A stretch of 64,000 nucleotides of DNA. Source: Mytilus trossulus. Lineage: Eukaryota > Mollusca > Bivalvia > Mytilida > Mytilidae. Each line of letters opens with the position of its first letter. The stretch's first letter is position 1. This document shows positions 1-10,486 of the stretch, piece after piece. Position numbers and translations under genes: made by a program. The stretch covers positions 48,658,544-48,722,543 of the forward strand of contig NC_086380.1 of NCBI RefSeq assembly GCF_036588685.1. The letters are read 5' to 3'. The notes under the pieces are model-generated. The model saw only the letters and a list, made by a program, of their open reading frames with translations. It was not told where the DNA came from and ran no database searches.

Positions 1-1540
1 ATACATTGCAATACTAAAATAATCGGTCATTTCGTTAAAAAAAACCTCTTAGTAAATAGAATAAGGAAATATTTGGTTCATAAGATGTGCTTCTGCATTT
101 ATTAATTATCTTTTTGATTTATATGTCATAAGTCCTTTTAAAAACAAAGAAATGTCAGAATAATTTTACTTATAACGGTCATTTTGTTTGAAGATGAGTA
201 ATTTATAGAAAATAATAAAAAAAAATAATATTGAATAAATACAATTGAAATGATAGTTTTTAAAATGTGCACCGATTAACACACGTATATTTAGCGAATA
301 CGGAACGAATAAGTAACGGTATCAGTCGAGCACTGAAACGGGTCAGGAGCTTGTAATTACGTTGTTGTCGTTAACGTGTTACATATTTGTTTTCAATTTA
401 TTTTTTATTTTTTCATAAATTAAGCCGTTATTTTCTCGTTTGAATTGTATTTCATTTGTCATTTCTGGACCTTTTATAGCTTTATATGCATTATGAAATT
501 TGCTCATGGTTGAAGGCCTTACGGTGACCTATTATAAATAGTTCCTGTGTCAATTGGTCTCTTGTGGAAATTTGTATTATTTGCTATAATATCTTTATCT
601 ATCAGAAAAATGACGCAAAAAAACGACGTATACATTTTTTTTATCTTCATGTTCTATCAAATCATTTGAGTATACGGATGAAACTCTGAAATCAGTTACT
701 TATAAGAATATATTAAACTGACCATGCGCAGATTTATTTTGATATCTACATAAAACATTTTGAATTGTAGATCGATAGTTGAATAGAAGCATAATCCATT
801 CGCGTGTACATTTGTTCAACGCATTGTTTTCCAACCACCGCATTTATATTACGTGTCTGTGAAACTGACTGAAAACTAAGTACTATCACGTGTAAATTAA
901 TATGCATTAATAGTAGTTTAAAACAAACAAACAACATAACAGCAAATAACGAGATCTGTGTTGTCTGTAATTTGTATAGAAACGTCGCACGCTACTGGTG
1001 TTACTTTGGTGAAATCACGGACAAGGCACATTCATCTTAATAATTTTTAAACATAAACAATGATAAACAATGATATTATAAAGTGTTGTATATCATTTTA
1101 AAGCTTTTAAACTCTTCTTTCAGATTATTGCAATTTTGTATATGTAACATACCATTTTCATTAATTAAAACTCAATAAAACCTTTATTTTGCAATATGAT
1201 TTCCTTGTCCCGCGTTACACTTTTAGTTTTGTGAAATTCTGAATACCGTAAAAAATAGCAATGTTCGACATTTTGTCCCCTTCCAACCAAATTAAACGTA
1301 GGGTTACGTTTTCTGAGTTTTCATGATGTTTATTTAATACAGTGCCATTCGCTACATATTTTTTTTTATAATGGATAAAAGTACAAAAATTTATCTCTAT
1401 TTTGATATTAAATTCCCATAAATTAAATCTAATATACGAGATATCAGATAAATCTAAAATGTCCTATACAATGACTTTTTTATTCTTTTTTTAGGATAAA
1501 ATTTTTTAACTGATGTCGCCGACGTTATAAATTTATAAAG
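1..1540. other. AT-rich non-coding flank
   Basis: No coding exon, RNA gene or bounded mobile element was recognised. The only open frame (near 746-937, minus) is short, has no family resemblance and no splice context. The stretch lies downstream of lectin A on the same strand, so it is probably intergenic. Confidence 0.5.
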
Positions 1541-1547
1541 GGGGAAA

Positions 1548-1712
1548 ACTAGCTTATGATGCCGCAAAGGGGAAACATTGGCCTGATCCTCGTTTTAATT
1601 CCCCTATAACGTTAAGGGGGAAGAGTTGGATCATGCCAATTTTTCCGGGGGGAAATATTGGATCGATCCAGTTTTTCCCCCAGGAAAATTTGGCATGGGG
1701 GAAGAATGGCTA
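1548..1712. repeat. G-run repeat with a 66-bp spacerless palindrome
   Basis: Several copies of a GGGGGAAA-type motif surround a perfect-centre inverted repeat. The arms are 1632-1664 and 1665-1697, each 33 nt, with four mismatches and no loop; the centre is GGATCGATCC. The block resembles a MITE or a dispersed palindromic repeat. No target duplication was found. Confidence 0.6.
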
Positions 1713-1721
1713 TAGGACACC

Positions 1722-2042
1722 GGCCTTAATAACTTTGACCCGGACATATCAGCGACGTCATAATGTTTGAACCGACGTTAATAATTTTGACCCGAACTTT
1801 AATATCAAGTCATCTTTTGTGTGCTGGTGAAACAAAGAAAACACTTCTGAAACATGCAAATATAGCCTGATAAATCGATTATCAGATTATCTGCATATTG
1901 ATATTGTAAAATATCAGCTGCTTGACATTATATGAAGGCTTTTTGATCTCGTTCGCTACGCTCACTCGACAAAAAGCTTCATATAATGTCTCGCAGCTGA
2001 TATTTTACGATATCAACATGCAGATAACCTGATAATCGGTAC
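1722..2042. repeat. Palindromic dispersed repeat, family P1, copy 1
   Basis: The segment is shared almost base for base with 34262-34590. A non-palindromic left part (with CGACGTCATAATGTTTGA) leads into a long inverted repeat at 1874-2040. Its arms run from ATCGATTATCAG to CTGATAATCGGT and its loop includes TCGTTCGCTACGCTCACTCG. Two copies with the same internal order show that it is a mobile or amplified unit. No transposase is encoded. Confidence 0.75.
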
Positions 2043-2049
2043 TTAAAAA

Positions 2050-2176
2050 CGGTTGGTTCAATTTTTTTCAATTTTTTATATTTTTATCAGAGGGTCAAAT
2101 TGAATACTTCGTCAAATTTTTATAAAAATTAAACGATCGAGCCAAATTAATTTTAAGTGCAAGTGTTTGGTATAAA
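2050..2176. mobile_element. 3' fragment of the TTAA MITE family
   Basis: The segment matches the right half of the complete element at 7628-7900, sharing GGTTGGTTCAATT, TCAAAGGGTCAAATT-like and AAAATTAAACGA blocks in the same order. The left terminal repeat is absent and the right one is degraded, so this is a truncated copy abutting the P1 palindrome. Confidence 0.6.
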
Positions 2177-2179
2177 TAA

Positions 2180-2385
2180 ACTCATCATTGATACCAGGAC
2201 TAAATTTAGTATATACGCCAGACGCGCGTTTCGTCTACAAAAGACTCATCAGTGACGCTCGAATCCAAAAACGTTAAAAAGCCCAAATAAAGTACGAATT
2301 TGAAGAGCATTGAGAACCAAATTCCTAAAAGTTTTGCCAAATCCAACTAAGGTGATCTATGCTTGAGGTAGAAAAGTCTTAGTTA
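2180..2385. repeat. Mussel dispersed repeat (CGCGTTTCGTCTAC family)
   Basis: The block contains CAGACGCGCGTTTCGTCTAC and CATCAGTGACGCTCG, a repeat I recognise as very common in Mytilus DNA. Diverged relatives occur in inverted orientation near 21690-21870 and as a fragment near 33848-33950. No open frame is involved. Confidence 0.6.
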
Positions 2386-2606
2386 TTCAAAAAAAAAATA
2401 CCATCTTTTATGTGTTTTTTTTCTATACTTAAACACATCTCCTTGTATGCATGCAAATTACAATGTACAGGCAAAAGTACCGTTGTTCTACTGATATATA
2501 AATTCTCTTACATAATCAAAAACAAAAAGGGCAAATTTAATCTTTAATAAGATAATGGTAACACCAAGAAAAGTGTCATACTACTTGATATCAGATAATA
2601 AATGTT

Positions 2607-2896
2607 TTATTTTGGTGAATGTGTAGTTCCATTCAAATGTGAATGTGAAGTTTTATTCAAGTGAGAATGCGAAGGTTTATGCAAACAAGTCTTGCCATAC
2701 GCAAACACTTTAACTTCCATAAACTGTAAGTATTCTTTGCCTTTCAAGGTAATCTTGACTATCCGTCCAATTGTAGGTTCACTGCACTTCAGTGTAAGGT
2801 GTTCTCCACTTTTAGCCGGACCTTTGTAATGAGTGCATACCTTCATATTACTTAATGTTGGACCAACCATAATATCCGCTTGACGGAATCTATGAC
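2607..2896 (-). CDS. F-type lectin A, exon 4 (C-terminal half of lectin domain)
   Basis: The exon starts at an AG acceptor before 2896 and supplies two bases that complete the Gly codon left by exon 3 (phase 1). It continues from the Arg-rich loop through MVGPTLSNMK, paired cysteines (VCTHYKG and LKCSE) and the closing strand FMEVKVFAYGK typical of the fucolectin domain. After the domain is a tail with two HSHLN units that create N-glycosylation sequons (NKT, NGT). Lectin B lacks this tail. The stop TAA overlaps an AATAAA on the minus strand, and an ATTAAA lies about 60 nt further on in a block (CTTATTAAAGAT) that also follows the stop of lectin B. The paralogue alignment makes the exon call firm. 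Confidence 0.85.
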
Positions 2897-2999
2897 CTTA
2901 AATGAAAATGAAAATGTTTTAACACCGTGACCATTCCTGCATTGAGAAGGAATTCGTGCAAATGAGAAAAATATTCAGAATATCATATTATAATTTAAT

Positions 3000-3290
3000 T
3001 TCGGATATAACGCATCTTCTGATTGGCTGACGTAATTTTGTTATGAGCTCATAGACATAATTTAGTCATGTGACCGTGACGTCATCAACTTTTTTTTTTA
3101 TAGTTTTCTACGGTTTAAAATGGAATTTAGAATTAAATTATGAGAAATGACTGTAATATTTTTTTCTGTCTATTCGAAATAACATACGCTACGCGCGTTA
3201 TTCAGTGTGCACCAACTTTTTTTTTATGTATTTCTTCATAGACAGAAAAAATATTAGAGTCATTCCTTAAACATCCCTGACATTCTTACA
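3000..3290. repeat. Imperfect palindromic repeat in lectin A intron 3
   Basis: The arms at 3144-3173 and 3238-3266 are inverted copies (GAAATGACTGTAATATTTT against its complement), separated by a 64-nt spacer containing GCTACGCGCGTTATT. The upstream part (CTTCTGATTGGCTGACG) looks like part of the same unit. It is probably a MITE; no duplication was identified. Confidence 0.5.
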
Positions 3291-3293
3291 ATA

Positions 3294-3955
3294 CATGCAT
3301 ACAGATTTTTCAATTCAAGATGTTTGACACGTGTCCTCTCTTTCAGTTTCATGCAGATTGAAGTAGTAATGTATATTTTTCTTGCCAGAAGCGACAAAAG
3401 ACACAAAATTCATCTACGTTTGTTAAGAGCATGCGATACAGTTACAGGGGAGGTAATGACGTTGCTAAACGGTAAATTGTTATTTTCACTTCTACGTTAA
3501 ACTGTAATTTATAGCTCGCGGGTCTAACTCTATTTTTTTTTATCTAATATAGGATTTCGCTATATTTTTCTATAAATGAGCTTTATCTTATACTTAATAG
3601 ACTAACACGAATTGATTTTTTGGAATGATGTTAGTACCATGTAATAAAGTAACAACTACTAAAGGTAATCTGGAAAAATAAATGTTGAATTTTTTCAAGA
3701 AAATCTTATACCCGCGAGCCTCCTTAAACTGATTTAACTAGAAAACGAATTCATGTACCCCTCTTTCTTTAAATAACACTTGGTTCGATTACGTAAAAAG
3801 ATTATGTGTGCCAATTTTCTTGTAAACGTAAATAGTGCATTTTTTTTTAAATTTGATTCATATACAGAAAAAAAGTGACGTTTCTTTCTTCATTCATGAA
3901 CATTTGATCAACTTCATTTGAGTTATTTGTAAAAATAAAATGTACAAATTAATTC
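3294..3955. other. Intronic AT-rich sequence without recognised features
   Basis: This is part of the intron between lectin A exons 3 and 4. A short inverted motif, GCTCGCGGGT near 3514 and ACCCGCGAGC near 3711, was seen, but its arms do not extend. Confidence 0.4.
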
Positions 3956-3959
3956 AATA

Positions 3960-4150
3960 TACATGAATATATTTATATATAAATATACAACTCGTCTAAA
4001 CATCAACCCAACAATGTTAGATCTGAAAATTTGCTTTCGCAAATTTTTGGTTCTTCCCTCGCCGGGATTCGAACCCATGCTACTGTGATATCGTGACACC
4101 AAATCGCCTGCACTGCAGCCGTCCCGCTAGACCACACAACCACCTGGGCT
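3960..4150 (-). mobile_element. tRNA-derived SINE
   Basis: Read on the minus strand, the unit begins near GAGCCCAGGTGG and carries a box A-like TGGTCTAGCGGG. A perfect box B, GGTTCGAATCC, follows about 50-60 nt later. The downstream body has a short hairpin (AATTTGC/GCAAATT) and GTTGGGTTGATGTTTAGACG, and ends in a TA-rich microsatellite tail (3960-3985). No acceptor stem or complete cloverleaf can be formed, so it is not a functional tRNA gene. A tRNA-like head, a unique body and a simple tail are the hallmarks of a SINE, and this sequence is one I associate with mussel genomes. Confidence 0.65.
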
Positions 4151-4690
4151 CTCAATTAAAAGAGCTTTCGGTGGGCATGTGTTACCTTTCCACGTCAGTT
4201 TTAATCTAGCGGCGTACTACAGTACATGATATATAAGGCATGCAGATGTTATTGTTACAGATCAGCTAAATTATAAATATATATGTAAACAGAAATTACA
4301 AATACTTTAACAAAAAACAGCTTGTGTTTATCTGTTATGGATTTCTGTCGAAAGGAAAAATATGTCCACAAAATTCGTAGTTTGAGGAAATATCTGAAAT
4401 TTGAACCTCAATTTTAAACAGATATATCATGTTCAGGAGGGGTATATATACAAAATTTCAATATGGGATAGAAACTGTGTCGTATGCCCTTTTAATGTAT
4501 TTTTTAGCGACGTTAAACTGTGACACAGCATTGTAATGAAGTTGGTTGATCTCATTAACAACAACCAACACCAGTATTGGAGAAATGCTTTTTTGTTCAC
4601 TTCCGAATGGTCTCAATAATTTAGCCATATATTAGTAATGTAATAAGTGGCAGGTGGAATTAAGTGTAAAATATACTAAAATCATATTCA
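4150..4690. other. Intronic sequence, nothing recognised
   Basis: This is AT-rich sequence inside lectin A intron 3. No open frame, inverted repeat or copy elsewhere in the window was noticed. Confidence 0.35.
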
Positions 4691-5205
4691 TCTTTCAGTC
4701 AGTTTAACTGAAGTCTGGAGCTGGCATGTCAGTTAACTGCTAGTAGTCTGTTGTTATTTATGTATTATTGTCATTTTGTTTATTTTCTTTGGTTACATCT
4801 TCTAACATCAGACTCGGACTTCTCTTGAACTGAATTTCAATGTGCGTATTGTTATGCGTTTACTTTTCTACATTGGTTAGAGGTATAGGGGGAGGGTTGA
4901 GATCTCACAAACATGTTTAACCCCGCCGCATTTTTGCGCCTGTCCCAAGTCAGGAGCTTCTGGCCATTGTTAGTCTTGTATTATTTTAATTTTAGTTTCT
5001 TGTGTACAATTTGGAAATAAGTATGGCGTTCATTATCACTGAACTAGTATATATTTGTTTAGGGGCCAGCTGAAGGACGCCTCCGGGTGCGGGAATTTCT
5101 CGCTACATTGAAGACCTGTTGATGGCCTTCTGTTGTTGTTTTTTTATTTGGTCGGGTTGTTGTCTCTTTGACACATTCCCCATTTCCATTCTCAATTTTA
5201 TTAAA
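4690..5205 (+). repeat. Mussel dispersed repeat R1, long copy
   Basis: The block runs from AGTCTGGAGCTGGCATGTC through GTTTAACCCCGCCGCA and GGCGTTCATTATCACTGAAC to TTGACACATTCCCCATTTCC. Shorter copies in the same orientation lie at 12883-13090, 22196-22545 and 22785-22925. It is highly abundant in mussel DNA. No reading frame is conserved, and its class is unknown to me. Confidence 0.7.
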
Positions 5206-5460
5206 ATCTAATAATGATATTTATTAGGATGTACTAAAAAGTAAAATCACAAAAATACTGAACTCCGAGGAAAAAACAAAACAGAAAGTCCAAAATCAAA
5301 TGATAAAACACATTAAACGTATAGACAACAAATGATATATTCTTGACATTTTCAACCGTAGAAAAAGGTGGATTGAACATGTGTTTTAGCGCTAAACCTC
5401 ATACGTGTATGACAATCGTATCAAATTACATTATATTGACAACGATATGCGAACGGGCGC

Positions 5461-6107
5461 AGGACATTGCAGCGAAAAATTAAAACTACTAGGGGACATT
5501 TGAGCGCCAACATTAGAGCCCATTTAAGCGCCGGATTAATCCGCTCACCTGTATTTTCGATAGCCCATTTTAGCAAAAAATTTACCTGGTTGAATATATT
5601 TCATCGTGGAAATACAAGTTTGTAAAATGAACAAAAAAATGTGATGGCTTCCGATATAGGATAGACAAAGTATTTATAGAGGAATGTACACCACAAACAA
5701 GAAAAGATAAAGAAAAAGAGCAGTTGCTATAAATGCAATTCTATGAACAGTATTGTACAGGGGATATAGCTAGAGCCAATCACGTACGTTCTCTAGCTTA
5801 TAAATTCCAGACTAGAACAGACTTTTAACATTTGATTTAACCTTTTAGACTTTTAGTGCTGTATTCTAATTGAAAAGTTTTATATTGTTTTGTGTTGTGC
5901 TGTCTTGAGTCTATTAATTTTTTTTTAAATTTATTATATATTATTTATTTACTAAAAATGGTTAAAGATATTTCGCTAAAATGGGCTTTGACAATTTTAA
6001 TTTTTGCTAAAATGGGTTAAAATTCTGGCGCAGAAATGTGTTCAACTTTGGCGCTCAAATGTCCTATTTTTTCGCACAAATGTCCTACCAATGCGCTCAA
6101 ATGTCCT
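5461..6107. mobile_element. Foldback-like non-autonomous element
   Basis: The left end begins AGGACATT and carries GACATTTGAGCGCC, CCCATTTAAGCGCC and AGCCCATTTTAGC. The right end carries the same motifs inverted (GCTAAAATGGG twice, GGCGCTCAAATGTCC and two further copies), ending in ATGTCCT. Each arm is thus a small array of 14-20 bp units and the two arms are mutually inverted, around an AT-rich core without a conserved frame. No convincing target duplication was found. The open frame at 6038-6268 is a translation of the right arm and is not a gene. Confidence 0.6.
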
Positions 6108-6269
6108 CAGTCGGTGTGAACACAACAGACATAATAGGTAAAATCATCGTGTCGCAATCTCAATCAGAACAAAAACAAACATTTCTTTTAGGCGATTTTT
6201 CCGTTTCACATGGAAAATGGTGGTTTACAGGGTTGAAAAATAAAAAAGTTTTGATTAAAATAATTTAAA

Positions 6270-7620
6270 AAAAAGACCGAGATTTAACATTATCCAGAAG
6301 CTCTTTAGAATTTTTAAATCCACATATGATTAATACCACTAGGCGAGTAAATAGTTTCACAGTATTTCTGAAGAACCTCTTTCAATGCGGACAGAATTCT
6401 AGTCAATCTAATGGGCAGTTCTTTAGTGGAACATGCAGATGAGCCGGCAGTGTACAGTTGTCTGTACGGAATTTTGTGAAGCTTAGGTATCCAATATTAA
6501 CAAGGTAAGTCCTTCGGTTTGTTGTTCAATGTAATCAATGTTCATTGAAGCCATGATGGACTTATGATTTGCCAAAATATCATCCTTGTAAAATTATATA
6601 TCTTTTTATGAAACTAGAAACCTTCAACAAATGCAAGTACTGAAGTACTGAACATCGGATGACCGCAAGTTCTTGTGGATGGTCCGACAAGCACTTGTCT
6701 CAGAAAAAAACATCCCATCTCTATACCCATCTTCGCTAGCCATGGGGTTACGATCCACTCCCGCTCTCTTCAGGATGTACACCTATGAGGAGCCAAAAAT
6801 TTCTAGAATAAACTTTCTTTCTAAACCTGATTTTGGGGTTTATAACACAGTAACAAAATAATTGGGATAGAAAAAATCATATGGAGGTGCACTTCTATTT
6901 TTGCCATGGCTCTTTGAAAATGGTCCGTGTAACACTTATCAATTCAAAGTTTTAAAAAGTTTTGAAATTTTAGATTTTTGGAATTTTGATCAAAGTTTTA
7001 AAATTTCAAATTGTGTAAAAGTTTTCGCAGTAAATCAAATAGCCTTTTTGACGTTCCTGATGAAGGTAGATCCATTAAAAGCGCTTCGGTCGCATGTAAC
7101 TTTAAACGTTTTGTTTTCATTTTTATCGATTGCATGACGATAATATATTGCCTGTGGTGATTTATTTCAGGTCCAAGAAATAACACGGAAGGAATACTTA
7201 ATGCATAGCGTTGTGCTAGGCGTGCTTCAGCTGGCCCCTAGACAAAAAAGTGTACTGGTTCTGTGATTATAGACGTCATACTAAGCTCCGAAATATAACA
7301 ATGAACTAAAATTAAAATCGAACGAATGCTGCAGATCCAAAACCACAATTTACATATCCACCCTTCCTGTGTCAAAATTATACAATAAATATACAACTTT
7401 CTATTATTGCTTAATTATTATGTGACCGATTTTGTGAAATAAATACCACAAGTGTTTATGTTCAATTTGTCAAAAAAATGTTCAGCTATATTTTTGTTTT
7501 CATGTGTCCCTCCGGGAGCCAGATTTTTTTTAAAGGTTGCTATGTATCCTATCCAAAATAAAATTGGAAAAATTTGCATTTGTTTTCATCTCATTACAGA
7601 TCAGGAAATAAAAACGATCT
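6270..7620. other. Intronic sequence, nothing recognised
   Basis: This part of lectin A intron 3 has only short, mutually overlapping open frames with no family similarity. A short fragment of repeat R1-type sequence (CAGCTGGCCCCTA, inverted) lies near 7228-7241. Confidence 0.4.
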
Positions 7621-7627
7621 TATTTAA

Positions 7628-7900
7628 GGTGGTACCTAACACTACAGGGAGATAACTCTGTAAAATCAGCTAAACGTTTTAATGACGTTGTGTTGTAATG
7701 GGAATATTAAGCTTCTCAATGATCAAAATTCGTATTTGTCAAACTGCTATATAACCAGTGTAATTTTTCTGATAAAATGGTTGGTTCAATTGTTTGGAAA
7801 TTTTTATATATTTGTCAAAGGGTCAAATTAAATACTCTGTCAAAATTTTATGAAAATTAAACGAGCGAAATTAATTTTAGTGAAAGTGTTGGGTACCACC
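7628..7900. mobile_element. TTAA-flanked MITE (GGTGGTACC termini)
   Basis: The terminal inverted repeats are GGTGGTACCTAACACT at the left and AGTGTTGGGTACCACC at the right, with one mismatch in 16. TTAA stands immediately outside both ends (7624-7627 and 7901-7904). The 273-bp interior has no coding capacity. TTAA duplication is the habit of piggyBac-type transposases, but other families can also produce it. A truncated copy lies at 2050-2176. Confidence 0.8.
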
Positions 7901-8079
7901 TTAATTGCCTTATACATGATAAATTTTGAAACATTTCTTCAGCTTATTGTATTTATTTGATAGAAGTCGATTGAGTAGGTTCTCCGCTCTTGATTACAAA
8001 ATATCAAAGCTAGTATATGGCGTCACGTTTGTCAATTATACATGTTACGTCTTGCGACGCAATACCATGCGTAACGTCT

Positions 8080-8585
8080 ATACGAAAAAACGTTTACTGT
8101 AGCATTGTCCCATGTAACAAACTAAAAACATAAAACTCGAACAATTCGCGGATTGTGCACGCAACTCTTCGAAATTTTGCATGAACATTCTATTCTATGA
8201 CGAGATATATTTCAGTATTTGTTAACACGGCTGTTTCCATTTAAAATTTGCATACGTATTTTCAAAAGAATATGATGTACGGAAATGTCCCATCTTAAAT
8301 TTAATTTGGCAACTTAAAACATTTCAGTTCAAAAATAAAATTTTGACTGATAATTCATTGAATTGTAAGCACGATCGTTTTGTACTAAGTGTTAGCTCCC
8401 GAAATTCGAATTAAAAAATAAATTGAGCTACATAATAAATTCAAAACAATAGATTTGCAATGTCATGCGGAAATGTCCGAGTTCAACTTTCATGCCATTA
8501 CAAAACTTTTACGGAAAAAAACGGAGATTTGATTTCGTGAAGATTATTTTTCGGCCTTGATAACTATACCAATTAAAGTACTTTT
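8080..8585. repeat. Intronic segment duplicated in inverted orientation, copy A left part
   Basis: The segment is the reverse complement of about 24150-24640 in lectin B. Shared landmarks include TTGTCCCATGTAAC, GATGTACGGAAATGTCC and CTATACCAAT. It is interrupted at 8585 by the retroelement and resumes at 10487. Confidence 0.75.
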
Positions 8586-8990
8586 ATCTATCCCATCGAT
8601 ACTACAGATACAGTTAAGTCGGCTTCATATCTTGACTTACATCTAGAAATTGACAATGAGGGTCGGTTGAAGACAAAACTTTACGACAAAAGAGATGATT
8701 TCAGCTTTTCAATTGTGAACTTTCCATTTCTAAGTAGCAACCTTCCAGCAGCACCTGCATACGGGATATATATCTCCCAATTGATACGATATTCCCGTGC
8801 TTGCATTTCCTATCATGATTTTCTTGATAGAGGGTTACTGCTCACAAGGAAGCTATTAAACCAAGAGTTCCAAATGGTGAAGTTGAAATCATCCCTTCGT
8901 AAATTTTACGGACGCCATCACGAGTTGGTTGACCGTTATGGAATAACCGTTTCACAAATGATATCAGATATGTTCCTTACGTCGTAACTA
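8577..8990 (+). pseudogene. C-terminal fragment of a retroelement protein
   Basis: The open frame runs from an upstream stop at 8574 to TAA at 8988-8990. It contains YLDLHLEIDNEGRLKTKLYD, KRDDFSFSIVNFPF, YGIYISQLIRYSRAC, FLDRGLLLTRKLL and LRKFYGRHHELVDRYGI. I recognise this as the conserved C-terminus of a retroelement protein repeated many times in mussel genomes. No reverse transcriptase catalytic box is present because the copy is 5'-truncated. The class (Penelope-like or other) is not decidable here. The first codons come from flanking DNA, so the frame is not an intact gene. Confidence 0.7.
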
Positions 8991-10486
8991 CAATCCCCTT
9001 CCCTTTCATGAATTTTGACCTACCGAATTAGACTATTTATGGCAAGCCGGCGTCAAAACTATGTTTAAACCATTTTTCGAAAAATTTACACACTAAGAAT
9101 TACAACAAAGCACACTGAGATTTAAAAACTTCAAATCGCATACTGTGATTTGAAAATTACACACTGAGAATTGAAAATTACACACTGAGAATTAAAAATT
9201 ACACACTGAGATTTCATAAAGACGCACTGAGATTACAAAAATGAAAAACGCACACTGAGAATTAAAAATTACACACTGAGATTTCATAAAGACGCACTGA
9301 GATTACAAAAATGAAAAACGCACACTGAGAATTAAAAATTACACACTGAGATTTCAAAAAGACACACTGAATATAAATAAACTGAAAACACACACTGAGA
9401 ATTTGAAATTACACACTGAGAATTTAAAATTACACACTGTGATTTGTGCGCACTTTTTATGCGCACATATCTAATTAGCATACGTAATCTGAATCTATTA
9501 CAAGCTTAAAACAACAAGGGGACAGAACTCGTTAGTCCTTCGATTAGGTTTCAAATTATTAATAAAAAAACTTTAGAAATACAAGAACAAGAAAAATACC
9601 CACTTACTCTTATTACAAAATATAACCAAATGGTGAAAAACTTTATTAAAATTATAAGAAAACATTGGAACAATCTGCAAAAGAATGCAGTGAATTTTTT
9701 ACTCAAGTATTTATAAACGTAACAACAATATAAAAGCGAAATCAGGGAAACAGTTGGAAGACTTTTGAAAAGAGACACATGTTTAATTACTGGTAGTAAT
9801 GATCTGAATTATAGGCAACAAACTTATGAATATGAGCGATGTTAAGTCTTGAAATTTATTACGAATGTTGGTTGAAGGAATCGCATTTCATTATAATGAC
9901 AAGAGTTCTTGAGATCAAGATATTAATCTGTTGAATTATTCATCTCATGAATATTCATTAGTAATTTGCATATTAATCTTAGTGTGTATTTTTGAAATCT
10001 CAGTGTGTAATTAACAATTCTCAGTGTGTGTTTTTCAATTTATTTCATCTCAGTGTGTCTTTTTAAAATCTCAGTGTGTAATTTTAAATTCTCAGTGTGT
10101 GTTTTTTACTTTTTTAAATGTCAGTGTGTAATTTCGATTTCTCAGTATGTTATTTTAGGTTTTTAAATCTCAGTGTGTATTTTTTTTCGAAAAAAGGGTT
10201 TAAACATAGTTTTGACGAGAACGGCTTGCCATAACTATTTACCGGATTTGTAATCACATAAGCAACACGACGGGTGCCGCATGTGGAGCAGGATCTGCTT
10301 ACCCTTCCGGAGCACCTGAGATCACCCCTAGTTTTTGGTGGGGTTCGTGTTGTTTATTCTTTAGTTTTCTATGTTGTGTCATGTGAACTATTGTTTTTCT
10401 GTTTGTCTTTTTCATTTTTAGCCATGGCGTTGTCAGTTTGTTTTAGATTTACGAGTTTGATTGTCCCTTTGGTATCTTTCGTCCCT
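8586..10486 (+). mobile_element. 5'-truncated retroelement (interrupted)
   Basis: The inserted block lies between two copies of CTTTT (8581-8585 and 10487-10491). The undisturbed target is visible in inverted orientation near 24137-24160. The element supplies the C-terminal coding part of a retroelement ORF (8577-8990) and a 3' non-coding tail (10241-10486) with GAGCAGGATCTGCTTACCC. A second, inverted fragment of the same 3' region lies at 32384-32572. The body is itself split by the foldback element at 9039-10232. The 5' truncation and short duplication suggest target-primed integration. Confidence 0.75.
9039..10232. mobile_element. Foldback-like element with CACACTGAG repeat-array arms
   Basis: The outer inverted repeats pair ATGGCAAGCCG and TCAAAACTATGTTTAAACC at the left with their complements at the right (10180-10232). 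Inside, the left arm (about 9088-9440) is an array of some 17 (C)ACACTGAGA units. The right arm (about 9977-10180) is an array of about 10 inverted TCAGTGTGT units. The core (9450-9970) is AT-rich and non-coding. The flanks GACTATTT (9031-9038) and AACTATTT (10233-10240) form an 8-bp duplication with one mismatch. The uninterrupted site is visible in the related retroelement fragment near 32472-32488. Confidence 0.85.

Noticed and set aside
3514..3720. GCTCGCGGGT/ACCCGCGAGC inverted pair as element ends
   Set aside because: Only 10 bp match, the arms do not extend and no duplication flanks them.
4040..4150. Possible functional tRNA gene
   Set aside because: Box A and B are present, but no acceptor stem or anticodon arm can be paired, and a SINE body and tail follow.
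6038..6268. Open frame with repeated AQMS motif
   Set aside because: It is produced by the repeated units in the right arm of the foldback element at 5461-6107.
9088..9440. Regularly spaced short repeats resembling a CRISPR array
   Set aside because: The CACACTGAG units have variable, mutually similar spacers, are mirrored in inverted form at 9977-10180, and lie within a eukaryotic transposon-like element with flanking duplications.
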